Source: Wuchereria bancrofti
Lineage: Eukaryota; Nematoda; Chromadorea; Rhabditida; Onchocercidae
Reading direction: 5' to 3'
NCBI GenBank assembly: GCA_005281725.1
Contig: SSBO01000003.1
Span: forward strand, 4,030,495 to 4,094,494
DNA: 64,000 bases
In this document: positions 51,527 through 64,000 of the stretch, piece by piece
How positions within the stretch are numbered: the first letter of the stretch is position 1
How the letters are laid out: each line of letters begins with the position of its first letter
Notes under the pieces: model-generated
Told to the model about the DNA's origin: nothing
The model's input: only the letters and a program-made list of their open reading frames with translations
The model's database searches: none
Program-made: the position numbers and the translations under genes

Positions 51527-54500
51527 TAATTTGAAATTTGGAAAGCGAAGTAATTACTTGACTATTATTGATCATTTGTTTTAATTACTAATTTTTTTTT
51601 GGTAAATAAAATGAATGATTCGATTTCTTAAAAGATAATTGAAAAAAAAAAGGAAAATCTATTTAGTTGTTTGTTGATTAACAAGAATTTTCTTATCCAA
51701 AAAAAAGGAATGATAAATTTTATCAAATTAAATAAAATATTTACAACTATATAATAAGTATGTATCAATAAAAAACAGAATAGAAGAAAGAAAAATTAAG
51801 CAATTCTTTACTTAATCAGTCAATCAATTTATTTAATTATCAAAGACTTAATTTGTTTTTCTTTCATTACAAAATTTTGGCAGTTTTATTCAGCAAGTTT
51901 CGAAATTTTTTATCTATATTTTATATATTCCTTTAATAACTGAAACGAATGAAAATTTATTTAAACAAAAATTTAAGTATAATTAAATTCGTAGAATTTT
52001 TTCCTTACTTTTTTTACATTCCTTCGTTATAATTGTAAATTTTCTCTTTTTTTTGCTTTAAATTATTGTTTCTGTTTTCTTGTTTTTTCTTTACATTATT
52101 TTTAATTTTGAATTTGCAATTAAATTTAGAATTAGCCGAAATTTCGTTGTCATATAAGCATAATCTATTAAATGTCTTTTGTTTATTCATTTATTTCCAT
52201 AGTGTAAAATCGTAATAAATCTTTAATTTATTGTATTTAAATTTTTTTCTTTCTTAACTATAATTTGTTTAAGATGAAGTTTGTTTATTTGGCTTTTTTA
52301 AGGATAAGAAAAAATCAATTAAATTCAATTAATTCAGTAAATGAAGAAATTTTAGTTGTATTATTTTTTCAAAATTATGCATGGATTATTTTTAAATATG
52401 GAAAAGTATAACTAATGTTCTATTTTCTTTTTTGAATATTGTATAATTTTGAATAGTTAAAAAGTCATATTAGTTTGTGCTTGTATCTATCATTCATTAG
52501 TAAAACGATAAAAATTAATTAAACTAAAATATTTGAGTTTAATTAATAGTTAGAAATTAATATGCGTTAAAATGGTACTTTCTTTTTGTAAAGTTAATTA
52601 TTGCTAGCGCAGCTGCTATCTATCAAAGATTAACTAATTGATACCTGTTGGATACGATAATGTTGAAAAAAGCTAACCCAAGTAATCAGTAAAAATCATT
52701 CAGTAATGTTACTTATAATTAATTACTATTATTATTTCAAATTTTCATTCAAATAGTAATTCTTTTTAATTTTCATTTCTAAATATGAGAATTTTTTTAG
52801 CACATGCAATAGGTTATAATTCCATACAATCTTTTGCAATTATGAGGAAAAATTTTATGTCAAAATTATTTTATCATTTTTCAAAACTAAATGAATTTTA
52901 TCTTAAAACTAAAGGAAGTTTTTGTAACTGCTAATAGTATTCTTTTGTCAAATTTATAGAGAATTACTTATGATAAAAGTAAAAGCAGTAAAAGTGAATG
53001 GAGATAAAAGTATTTATGATAGAGTTAATCGAGATAGCATAAATTTGTAATAAAAGTGTTTGACGTAGTGGCAAATATTTGAGTACTTTTTTTTTTTTTT
53101 TTGTTAATTCAAATCTTTTAAATGGAATAAAATAAAAAAGATAAACGAATAGCAACAAGGGTAGAATTCTCGTCTCGTCTTTCTATCATATCCATATTTG
53201 TTCATAACCTTTGAACCTGTTTAAAGCTCTGGCACAAAATTGCTTGAAATTATTTTTTTTGCTTTTTTTCAAATAATATTAATTACGATTATTATTGAAC
53301 AATTATCAGTAGTATAGCAAAAATATAAATAATAGTATAATTAAATTAAGAAATTGGAGTTATACAATATTTGCATATTTTTATATAACTTATTGCTTAG
53401 TCAGTAATTAAATTTTTCTTAAAACAATGAAATTTTTACGTAATTTTTTCATGACCATTCATATTTGTATTATATTATCAACGACTGCATAATGCTCTTC
53501 ATATTCTTACCTAAGATTAAACAAGTTCAAAGGTTACGGGTTATTTAAATTTTGTTCTTGTTTTTTTCTTGTTATTCATTTCTGCATTTCTACATAGTCT
53601 AATCATTATTAGTATTAGAAGAGAAGAAAAAAGAAAGAGATTTAATTAATATTAAAGCAACCATTTAGGTTAAAAATTTTTCTATTTCAAACATTTTGTT
53701 TTTAAAAAAATTTAATCAGAAGATTTGCATATTTGTTTTATAAAATTTTCATTTATTGTTAATGACAATAGTATTATATGAGTGATACCAATTAATTAAT
53801 GAATGATTAATAATTATTTATGTTACAAATTCTTTTTTTCAGAATTTTTCGATTAAATTCTTGAACTTGTTGGTAAAAATAAATGAAAATTGATCGCTTT
53901 ATAATGGATATCCATCAATTTGTCATCAAGATAAAGAAAAAAAAATTATAAGAATTCTTAGCAACTAATCATTATTATTATTATTATCATTGTCGGCTAT
54001 CGATATTTTGATCTGTCTCATGCCAGTGCTAACAAAATTATATTCAAAATGCGCCGCTATCTTTAAAGCTTTTCAAATATATATGAACCAGTGGTAATTT
54101 TAGCATTTAAATTTTTATAAAAGCCTAAAACGTTGTTTTATTGTTTTATTTGTTATTAGTAATAATTAATAATAACAGCAATGTTAGTTGTTTCTATGAA
54201 ACTTATCCTTCTAAACTATCATAGAATGTAATCGTTGATAGCTTGATTTAGCATTAATTTTATTAGCTAATTTCATATAATTTTTCCTAATATGTTTTTT
54301 AATGAAATTTTACGATTTCATAAACATTTCAGTATATGGAGCAATTTAATTTCCATGCAATAACAGTTTTTTTTTTTATTTTACTTTTTTTAATTTAATA
54401 AATTATTAAATAATTGTAATAATTTTTATGAGTAATTTATGTAATTTTCAAGAAAAGGAAAATAAAAATTTATTAATTTCAGAAAAGAAAAAAAAATAAT

Positions 54501-54541
54501 GAAATTCAACTGGTCAAAAGAAAAAAACAATGATGCGAAAT

Positions 54542-54640
54542 CCGAGTGGTGGAAAAATAAAATTCCGAGTGATTATTTTCAAAAGCACCGAGTGATTGGA
54601 GCAATTCCGAGAGAATGCTTTCTTTGAGAATGTTCTCCCG
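54542..54640. repeat. CCGAG-centred 23-bp repeats with a short stem-loop
   Basis: CCGAGTG or CCGAGAG cores occur at 54542, 54565, 54588 and 54607 (spacing 23, 23, 19). The last copy starts a stem: CCGAGAGAA can pair with TTCTCCCGG (one mismatch) across a 17-nt loop. Unexplained and non-coding. Confidence 0.6.
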
Positions 54641-55287
54641 GTGTTGTGTATAGTTTTTAAAATGAAAATCCATCTTAAACATTCTCCCTATCCTTTCCCC
54701 GCTCGTTTCTTAATTTTGTTTTTTTTTTTTTTAATTTTCTATCTCTAAGCTTTCATCTTTTATTATTATATTGTTACACATTAATAATTAGATGAAACAG
54801 CATATTTGAGAAAAATGTTATAATAAATTTGGCAAGGAAAAAAAGCTCTTCACTGATCTTTTAACCCATATTTATCCTTACTTTTGAATTTTACTAGCAC
54901 TGTGAGACAAACTTAAAATTAATTTATCAGTTCCTTTTTTCTTCTTTTTTTTTAACTGTAACATTTTTCTTCTCTTTCAGTAAGATAATTGTAGCTTTGA
55001 GGTGAAAAAAAAAAACGAGAAATTAAGAAAAAAAACTCCTCCATCCGGGAAAACTTTTTTTTTCGACACAAATTTACATTCTGTAATTTTTTTTTTATTT
55101 AATAAAACAATGAAATTATTAGGACTGCTGAAATAACAAAAGAAAAAAGTTATAACTTGCTCGGCCACACTGCCATGGAGGCGTTGAAGTTTAGTCAGTT
55201 ATGAGAATAAGCTTAAATAATTTTCAAGATATTTTGGAAAATAACAAGACTTACGAGAGAGCAAAATAGAAACATCAAGTCGATTCA

Positions 55288-55311
55288 TTTTTTTTTTTTT
55301 TTTTTTTTTTT
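55288..55311. repeat. Poly-T run (24 T)
   Basis: Uninterrupted T homopolymer, the longest in the window. Confidence 0.95.
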
Positions 55312-55936
55312 GAAAATTCGCTCTTTCTGAAAAAACATCACTTATTCGTAATAAGCCTCAATTACTTATTTTCTCAACAACCTGACTACTCCAACAAGTC
55401 CAAATGTCTTTCTACAGGCGCACATTACTTCTTTAAATTTATCTATAGTTACATCTTTCTTTTCTTTTTTTTTTCGTAATTAGATTGCTAAACATTAATT
55501 TTTATATGCTTTTAAGAATTTTATCCTTCTAAAACTAATTTCTTTGACACTTATCAGAATTTTCGTTAGCCGATATTTTATCTCCTTTTTCTTCTTGAAG
55601 TGACAAAATGATGTTTGGAAGTTAATAAAGCAAAGTTAACAAATTGTCGTGAAATTTTATCCCAGAGCTAAAACACTGGTAAGTTTGAAGAAATTTGAAA
55701 TTTCTAATATCAAAGGTAAAGTAATCAGCTGCATTGAATGATTCATCCACCTTTGGAAATGCAACTTCATGAGTAACCATTAGTAGTAAAACTCATTTTG
55801 ATAGTGGCTTAGAATAAATGTAACTGATATTATATCATATTCGGATCTGAATATTCTCTACCACTGAATCATAACAACGTCGAAATACCATAAAATCTCA
55901 ACCGACTGTACGAATAAAATCTTCAACTTTGCAAAC

Positions 55937-55942
55937 TTTATT
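55937..55942 (-). terminator. Candidate poly(A) signal of SEC6
   Basis: AATAAA on the minus strand 49 nt after the SEC6 stop codon. Confidence 0.6.
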
Positions 55943-55990
55943 ATTATTCATACAAGTAATTAGTTGTACTCGAAATACAATTACAATAAA

Positions 55991-58900
55991 TTATATTAAT
56001 TTAACAAACATGTGCTCCATTGTATCCTCTAGGCGGAATATTCGTTTTGGTCCCACTTTGCAAGCCTGGAACAATTTAGCAAATACGGCATCCCCTTTTG
56101 GATGATGTTTCATATGTCCAATTGTATCTTCTGCCATTGCTCTGTAAACAAAGGAAAAAAATCACTTTTATAACTGTCCCAATACCAAATCAAGAAAATT
56201 ATTTAATAAAACAATATAACTATGAAATAATCGGATTGAAAGAAGCGATCAACTTTAGCTGTTTAGTTGAAGTAGAAAATTCCTGACCATTTCAATAGAA
56301 ATTAATAGTCAGTGGTTACAAGTTCAATTGTCGGCTGTATCACCTTTGCTAAATCAAAAGCTACTTATTGGGTTATACTTGTCTTATATCATAAATTTCA
56401 GCTCAACGACAAATTAGCATCCTCTTTTTCTCGAATTTTCATTCCAAATAGCTTTCTAGAAGATTTTGCAGAATCATTTTAGTAAACTACAGTAGATTCA
56501 GGAAAAACATGATTTAACTAAAATTTGCAAAATCTAATGTATTTCGACATGCTAAGAATTAGACAGCATAAATTTAAACTATTAAAAAAACGAATTATTA
56601 AAAAAGCTATAATTCTGTTGGAAGAAAACTGAAACCATTTAAAAAATGTTAAAATAATTAATAGGAACGGAAGGATATATTACACATTTGATAAATCAGC
56701 ATGCGGAATTCTACATTTGTTCCGATAAATTCAAATTCGAGACAAATCGAAATCATTACTCTGATAAAAGTAGCATTTTAAATTATTAAGTAAAATGGCC
56801 TTTCAGAACAAGCGCTATAATGGAGTGTTACAGTGCAATTGTAGATATCCTGGTCAAATGAAAACAATGTATATTTCTATGAAACCATTCTTGAGGTGCT
56901 ATAATTCTGTTGGAAGAAAACTGAAACCATTTAATATATATCTTGGGATGGTTAAATAAGATCATAAAAAATTGATAAAATAAATAACTTCAAAATACAG
57001 ATAAGAGGTAAATCATAATTACAATTATAAGCGGATACAATTATCCATTAAGAATTTAAAGATTGAAAGAAAAATGAGTTATACAGAGGAGTAGGGAATA
57101 TGCGAATTAACGTGAAAGAGAAAAATATTTTCAAAAAAGGCAAAACTACAATTATAAAAATCATTAACTGAAAAATGTTTCAACCATTGTTCCAACGGTG
57201 GAAATTTTCAAGAACCAAAAGCAATCAAAAATCGAAAAAACTTCACCTTGCTTCCACACGTCCCATATCTTCACGAGTTTGTATTAAGGCACTGAGAAGT
57301 TCCACGTGTATATCGGGAAATTTACGAACTAGCGTTGTTGTCTCTAGAGCTAATAAACTTTTATCCCGGAGACTCAGCACATCTGACATTGCTGTGAGAA
57401 CTACTGCTAAGTCGGTAAACTGCAATAAATGACATTTTACTTGTGATGCAAGTAATTTAAAACACTAAAGTGAGATTCGAAATCAGTTTTATGAGTAAAT
57501 GAGTAACTATTGAGTTGTTTTTTAGTCACCTTTTTAAATACTTACAATCTCAGCCAGTGACCGTTTTAGAGTAAAACACTTTAAGTGCTCGCTGACTAAC
57601 AACATTATTAATATGTCTTGTAAAAGAAAGAAAATTATGACGTACCGTCACGTCAACATCATTCAATAATTTTGAAAAAAGCTGAGCTATTCGTTCACCA
57701 TCAGATTTCAACAATTCAGATGCTCCATGACGATCGTCATAATTTGCAAGTGATAATCGTCTAAAAATTAAGAAAGTGCATTCAAGAAATTATAACAGAA
57801 TCACTAAATAGTATAGAATTCACTTTATTTCGTCACTGGAACATCTAACTAATAAAAAATGTAAAAAGATGTGATATTCGAATTTTCTCATTTTTTACGG
57901 GAGAAAATCACTGACGGAATAAAAATTTTCTATCGTTTTTTGAGCAAATTTTTCAATGCAGCAACTTCGGCCTTTGAATTATTGGTTCATTTTAATCATA
58001 CGAGAAGATTCCTACAAAAATCTCACCTATTGTCAATGCCAATCATATATTCACCAATAATTTTGTACTGTATTTCCATTAGTAAGGCACATCTAATATG
58101 TGGCCGAAGATGCTTGTGATCACTGTAATAATCTGCAACTGTCATACAGACCGTCTCTAAAGCTGACGAACCACCAAGCCTTAAATTTCGAAAATTGAAA
58201 GACAATGATTTCACCTAGAAGATGAATTAAATTAACAAAACAAACATAAGTGATTATCTATTTGAGCTCATAAATCTCATAAAGTTGTATTAAGTGAAAT
58301 TTTCTTGCTCTTCAGTTTTTTTTTTTTATTTCCAGCATTTCATAATCCAATATTTCTATATCTTTTAATAACAATTATGCTACATTTATAACTTAATTGA
58401 CATATCTAGAAAATATGCTGCATAAAAATGTGATCTTCCTACAATATCTGATCTAATCACAACACACATATCACAAGAAAGTAATGGTTAAGCATTGTTT
58501 AAACGTGGAAAGTCTTACGCAAATACGGACAAATATAGAAGAGATGTAAAGCGATTCAAGCAATCGATAACAGTGATGGGTTAGTTAAGCTAGATCATAT
58601 AACTCCTAGAACTGTGGACCTTTTAAGAATTCACCGCATGAATAAGATTATTACTACGAAATCTTTGTATTCAGTGACTAAACAATTCGCGTCAGTAAAT
58701 AAACAAGATACCATTTTTTTGTTAAGATTTCAGCGAGATGTGGAGCAATGTCTTCGTTGACTTCATCAAGTAAAGTGCCAACACTGAAGAAAAAATTCAA
58801 TTTTGGTTTGATAAAGACAAATTAAGAAGTATAACAGAATTAAAGTTAAGAATTCAACAGATCATCAGTAAAGGAAACTTAATAAGGAAACATAGAGCAA

Positions 58901-61900
58901 TAATGTACTGAAACTGCTAAGTCTGTTTAGAAAGGTTTCACATCACAAAAGAAATTAAAAAACTGACGCCGACTGCATTCCAATATTCCAACGCTTCTTT
59001 AGCTGATCAATTTTATCAAGTAGTGCTTGTCTTGAAACAACCATTATAGATGAACTTCTGTTGGATTGTAGTGAACCAGAAGTGTCAGCATTCGATAAAT
59101 TAGACGGTGAAACATCCGCTTCCATTGTTAGTCTGATGTGTTGCTTTAATTTTTCTGTCGATTCTGTACATATGTCCAAATTATTGGCTATCGCAATCTG
59201 TGAATAAAAAGTTTTCGTAAATTAATCAAGTGAACATTATGGTAGTAATTCTGAGAGTGTATCAGATTATTGATTTAATTTGAAAATTTACCACTGTAGC
59301 AGTGAACTCCTTGAAATGACTGCGATTTTCGAAATGTTTAATTTTATAAGCTGTAGCAGCATCTGGAAACACTTTTCTTTTATTAAAAATTTTGGTACAT
59401 GTCATAAACATAAATACTGATTTGATGACTTGTCAAGTGATAACTTAGATAAACAACATAAGAAAGTATTGCACAGAAAATATATCGCAGCAAAAAAGAT
59501 ACCTTTATATTTGTTTGCAAAATTACGGAATTCATCGACACTAACTTCTACAACATTTGGTATGATATCATGGGAAATTTCTTTCGCTAGTGAAATCTGA
59601 AGAGAAATTACATACTGAAATTCTAAATTGAAATTACAAGAATTAAAACAAAAAAACCCTACCGTATCCTCAATCATTCCAAAAAGAATGCTTGGTAATT
59701 GCGTATAAAAATATCCCAATCTTTCCTCTTCTGGATGTACATCTTTGTACCAATCCTAGAATAGAAATATTACATAAAAATAAAAAATTAACAACACGTC
59801 ATCCGTTTATGTGGAATTCAAGGATTCTCGAGATTATGAATTATTTTTGCTCTAAAGCATGAGTTTGATTCATCAAGTATAACGACTTTACCTAAATTAT
59901 AGCAAAACAAGTTACACAAAAATTAGATTACCATAAGTTTGTTAAAAACTAACGTCTTTTTCTTGCATCAAAGTTTTTTCCAACCATTCATGCATATCTC
60001 GTCGTGTTATTTCAATGAATCTGAATAGATGATACGATCATTCGATTCGGTCAGTTTTCGATCAAATGCATTTTAAGTTACTGTTAAAGTACTAACAAAA
60101 TCAATAACTTCATGAGAAAAAAGATTTTCTAAAAAAGAAATTTTTTTTTCCTATTAGTCACCAGAACACATCACTAAAGAAAATGAAATCATAGCTGACC
60201 TATCACAAAGTTCGGTAACAGTGGATTTGGACAAAAGCGGATGATCAGCCAATAAAGCAGCTGTATTAATTTGCAGTCGTGGATTTCCCAAAATTTGATC
60301 ACTTCTGAAAAAATCCATCATTACGAATGTGTTTTAAGATTAATAGAAAATGAGAATAAAGGAAACAACTGAAACTTACCCGTAAGAATTAACCCAACTA
60401 AGCAGCTGCACAAGTTCATTTTTTTCTAGTTTATCTGAAGCGATTTCACGAAGCTGAAAAACTTGTTGATTTAGTTTCTTTCTAGCAAAATAACCGAATC
60501 ACTTTAATTAAACTTCTAATTTAATTCACTTATACCTTTTAGTTCTTGATAATACCACAAAATAAAAAGCACTTGCTGTAAAAAAACTAGGTAAGATAAA
60601 AATAACACAATTGAGGGATAAAAAGGTGGAAAAAGGATAGTTTTGAACAAACAGAATTTAAAAAAGGCAAGTAAAAAAACGGACACGCCCAGACAAAAGA
60701 TTATGATACATGGATACAAAACGATCATATATTTCGTAGGATGGCGGAAAACATGGTGAGGCTGCACTTTTCGCTACCAACAAATCATCCACTACTACGA
60801 GGCGACAAACTTCTAAATATCTGAAATTAGCTTTTTATAAATGAAACAGTTATCTGACACATCTAAAACGCCGTATAACAATAATGTCCAATCAAAAATT
60901 TAGTGAATTAAAGTATTTAATCTAGATAAAATAAAAGAAGGAAATTATTTGACATTTGAAAGCAAACAAAATAATGACTAAAACTTCTAGAGATTATAAC
61001 TCTCAGTGATCAAACAGAAAATGGTTAGTAAAACCCATTATTCTCGAATAATCAGATCTCAATTTAAAGGAAAAAAAATTACCTAGCAAGCCACTGTTTA
61101 TTAAGAGATCGATCTTCTAATTGATTACCTTCGATTCGCTGTTTAACGGTACTAGCAATTACTTCTAGACATTTCTGACGCCATTTACGAGGTCTACCAG
61201 GTGGCATAAAATCACTGGTAGATGCCTGTCGATCAATATAGTATTGATCGATCCTAAAACTTTTTCAGAAAATAATGCGAAATAACGAAAACGCAATAAA
61301 GGAAAAATTTTTACTAGAAACCACTACTATGATTAGCAATATCAAGAAATAATGAGCTCATTTTGCAAAATCGAAACTTGGTTACTTCATTATCAACAAA
61401 AGATATAGATAAATTTTAACGGACAGAATCCTGGTGATCTTATTAGAAGTAACTATTTCTAATTCAAACAAAAATTTTAGAGATAAGAACCAATGCTTCA
61501 AATACCTCTCCTCACGTTCAATAATGCGAAGAGCAGTAACTAATTGCGTCGGGCCCTGTTCGGTGCCACGTACTGCTTCTAGGCAACGAGAACAGATGTA
61601 CCATAACTGTTTCGCAAGTTCTTGGATCACTTTATCAAGATCCGAAAAATATGTCTTTAACAACTGAAAAAGCGAATCATTTTTTCTTTTTCTAGCAATA
61701 ATTTTTGAAAAAAGAAATATAAATTGAAAATAAAGAGATATTTTCATCTTTCTAACAAGTAAGTTTCTTCTTACTTATTCCAACTATACCATAACCAACA
61801 TTTTTCATATTACATTTGGAAAATAAAAGATAAAAACAGATTCCTGCAATTATCAATAAGAAATTTCGGAGCAAAAAACATGCATTTTTCTCGTAGTTAA

Positions 61901-63536
61901 CATTGCTCTGTTGCAACTTATGCACTTCGTACATTAAATCATCACGTGCATGCTCCATTTCCATAATGCTGTAAAAAAAAATTTTGCTATAACTCTTTTC
62001 TCGATCAAGGTGATCAATATTAAACTAACAGCATTGCTGAGAACGTGAGAAAAATAGAAAATACAAGAAAAAGTAAATGGTACATTAATTGTATATTAAT
62101 TCTAATAAGGAATTATAATGCTTCTGTTAAATATCTTAGTTAACTCTGAGAAAAAAAATGAAAAAGAATGTGTTTCACTAATCTATTAACTTTTTATGTG
62201 CCAGAAGCAATTTTCCATCCTGGACATATTCGCGCGTCTTTTCGATTGTTTCATTAATTTCGTAAATATGTTGTAAATGTCCTATTGAAGTTGCATATTG
62301 ACTATTTTTCATATTTGCTTCGCGTAATTTTGCCATTTTCTGTTTTAACTCAGGAAATGCCAATAATGTTGTGTAAATTTCCTGCAAACTATAAACACAA
62401 ACGAAGTTTTAACAAAAATATGTTTGAAGATAATAAAAACAATATTAAACTCAAGCTACAAAACTAATATAAAATTCAAACATAATAGTTTTTTTTTGCA
62501 TACATATTCTAATTTTTAAATCAACACTACTTAGCTAATTGATACAAAATGATACCCCACTATATATCACAACATGATGAGAGCCAAATGTACACTAAAA
62601 CATAGCATAAACAAGGTAGTAGGATAGCAAAACACATTAACTAAGCGTTCAATCGAAACAAGCAAAACTAAATAATAAAGTTTTGATTTTAAACGAAGAA
62701 AAAAAAAAAAAAACAACAAGCTCTAAGCTGACAGAACGAATCTAATAACGGTAACAAATAAATACAAAAATCATCGTTCTCTTTTCATAATGAAAAAAGT
62801 TTCCGTCCCAGAAAAAAGAAATTTAACACTTCAAAGTGGGAATTGTTAGAACCTGAAGTAAATGATAATCTTATGAATTCCTCACCTTGTTTCAACTTCT
62901 TTAATATCTTCAACAGTTGTGGATAAATGCCCTATAGCTGTTCGTATGCCTTCCAACTGAGATTGTACGCCGGTTCGAAGCATTGCTTCTACAGCAGTCT
63001 GAATTATTTTCCATTTTATTTTTTTTCTCTCCAATTTTATGAACCTAACTGCTAATGAAAGAAATAATGAGTACCACAAGCTGTAGAATGACTATCCTGC
63101 AACAAAAAAAAGAGAAAAGAGGAATTGTCTATAGAATCAGTAACACAAAACTCTATCACCGATTAAAGTTCTTCATCTTGAAATGGAACGGAAAGATACA
63201 AAAGTTTAACTAACTTTTATTAACTAATTTTCAGCGTTAATAATTACGTTATAACAATAATTTAATAATAATAATAATTTCACTTTGTAATTAGTGGTCT
63301 TATCAGTGTTTGGGAAATATCTAGTCTTATTTTATAGGCATAATGAAAACAATTCCAATTCATCCTAAAATTTGTTCAACAGGGAAAAAATCAAAATTGA
63401 CGAGAGTGACCTTTTTCCTATCAGCTCTTTTTTTAAATGTGTCCAATTTCTCTAGCTGATCTGGTCTTTGGAACATTTGCGCAACTTGCACCAATGCTGC
63501 AGCATGTGCTTCCTTTTCAATTGCATCTATATCCAT
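55991..63536 (-). CDS. sec-6: Exocyst complex component SEC6/EXOC3
   Basis: Core subunit of the exocyst, the octamer that tethers secretory vesicles to the plasma membrane. Exons in transcript order: 63536-63411, 62998-62886, 62388-62191, 61968-61902, 61663-61506, 61253-61083, 60820-60685, 60453-60380, 60304-60200, 60020-59954, 59755-59663, 59596-59503, 59362-59292, 59197-58968, 58783-58712, 58179-58027, 57760-57646, 57419-57247, 56141-55991. They join to 788 aa (human about 750). Diagnostic matches from memory of EXOC3: FQRPDQLEKL near the start, VQSQLEGIRT, ELAKQLW, RIIEREER, PPGRPRKW, CFPPSYEIY, LTKKWLGGSSALE and VCMTVADYY. A Ser/Asn-rich insertion sits in exon 14. Two acceptors (62389 and 58180) are not the strongest-looking ones nearby but are the only in-frame choices that keep family similarity. 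Confidence 0.97.
56606..56934. repeat. 37-bp direct repeat pair in SEC6 intron 18
   Basis: An identical 37-bp block beginning GCTATAATTCTGTTGGAAG occurs at 56606-56642 and 56898-56934, 292 bp apart in the largest SEC6 intron (56142-57246). Confidence 0.92.
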
Positions 63537-63551
63537 ATCACATTTATTTTT

Positions 63552-63553
63552 CT
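63552..63553 (-). promoter_or_regulatory. Candidate trans-splice acceptor of SEC6
   Basis: TTGTTTTCAG on the minus strand lies 15 nt before the start codon at 63536. This is typical for spliced-leader addition but inferred from consensus. Confidence 0.5.
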
Positions 63554-64000
63554 GAAAACAATTAAGTTTTAAGGCATTTTCAAAAATCTTATTAAAAAAA
63601 ATTTAACTATTTCTGGTAGTAATATGTCGTGTTTTTGCTCCTTTTTTCCACGCTTTGATAAACTTAAATCTGAAATGAAAAACGTACGGAACAAACGATT
63701 TAGGTTGACAAAAGGATAATTATTCCGCATCCATTAACAATTAGCCTCGTTGTCTCAGTTAATTTATCCTGCTTTATTCAATGTTATCATATGCATTGCA
63801 CGTTAAATTTTTTTTAATTGTAAAAATAATTCATAATTCAATTTAAACATTATGAACCAAAAATTCCTGTAATTAGAAACTTTAAATTAAGTATAATTAA
63901 CACTTTTCATTATCTTTCAATTCGTGTCATATCCATAAAATACTATAACTTTCTCTTCCTTTCGTCTTTCATTTTAATTATCAAAAGCTAGAAATACAGA
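63554..64000. other. Upstream region of SEC6
   Basis: AT-rich, no coding frame recognised. Presumably holds the SEC6 promoter. Confidence 0.45.

Larger units (their letters stand above)
47410..55990. other. 8.6-kb gene-free interval
   Basis: Lies between the 5' end of NUP88 and the 3' end of SEC6, both on the minus strand. No protein-like frame or RNA gene recognised. It contains a 35-bp degenerate tandem array, TG and ATT microsatellites, two more GC-containing islands (about 50430-50590 and 54542-54640) and a T24 run. The NUP88 promoter should lie just above 47410. Confidence 0.55.

Noticed and set aside
55151..55176. Minus-strand GCAGTGTGGCCGAG resembling the 5' end of a serine-type tRNA with an A box
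   Set aside because: No anticodon arm, B box or 3' acceptor strand follows; the next bases are T-rich. At most a fragment or coincidence.

Overview
The window is AT-rich (about three quarters A+T by eye) eukaryotic DNA. Genes have many small exons, U-rich TTTTCAG/TTTTTAG acceptors lie just before start codons, and introns run from 70 bp to about 1 kb. The protein families and acceptor style point to a parasitic-type nematode, and clade III (spirurid/filarial-like) is my guess. No rRNA, tRNA, CRISPR or intact transposon was recognised.

Layout. Positions 1-253 hold a 10-N assembly gap between two identical 90-bp copies. A lone C-terminal coding exon (-) lies at 953-1141. A 25-exon CACHD1 gene (+, 3514-14202) encodes an alpha2delta-like VWA/Cache membrane protein. 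A gene-free, triplet-repeat-rich interval (14203-22115) follows. Next come a short acireductone dioxygenase-family gene (+, 22189-23984) and a secreted trypsin-fold serine protease (+, 25151-28848). Gamma-COP (+, 29962-36327) and an unrecognised 216-residue protein with a CxxC...CX4C zinc-ribbon-like motif (+, 38490-40158) complete the plus-strand set. On the minus strand are nucleoporin NUP88 (40887-47409) and exocyst SEC6/EXOC3 (55991-63536), separated by 8.6 kb with no recognisable gene.

I rebuilt the exons of all seven complete genes by hand. In each, the exon lengths sum to a multiple of three, and the well-known proteins come out near family length: CACHD1 1286 aa, gamma-COP 880 aa, NUP88 715 aa, SEC6 788 aa. 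Three are housekeeping parts of secretion and transport: COPI coat, exocyst and nuclear pore. They look like chance neighbours, and I see no operon spacing between any pair.

The most notable observation is the acireductone dioxygenase homologue. It keeps the family fold pattern, but all four canonical metal-binding residues (three His and one Glu) are replaced. It therefore looks like an intact but non-metal-binding pseudoenzyme. Other points are a probable GC-AG intron in NUP88, a Y-x-x-hydrophobic motif in the CACHD1 tail that matches vertebrates, a GC-rich island in a protease intron, and several unexplained repeats and stem-loops in the gene-poor intervals.
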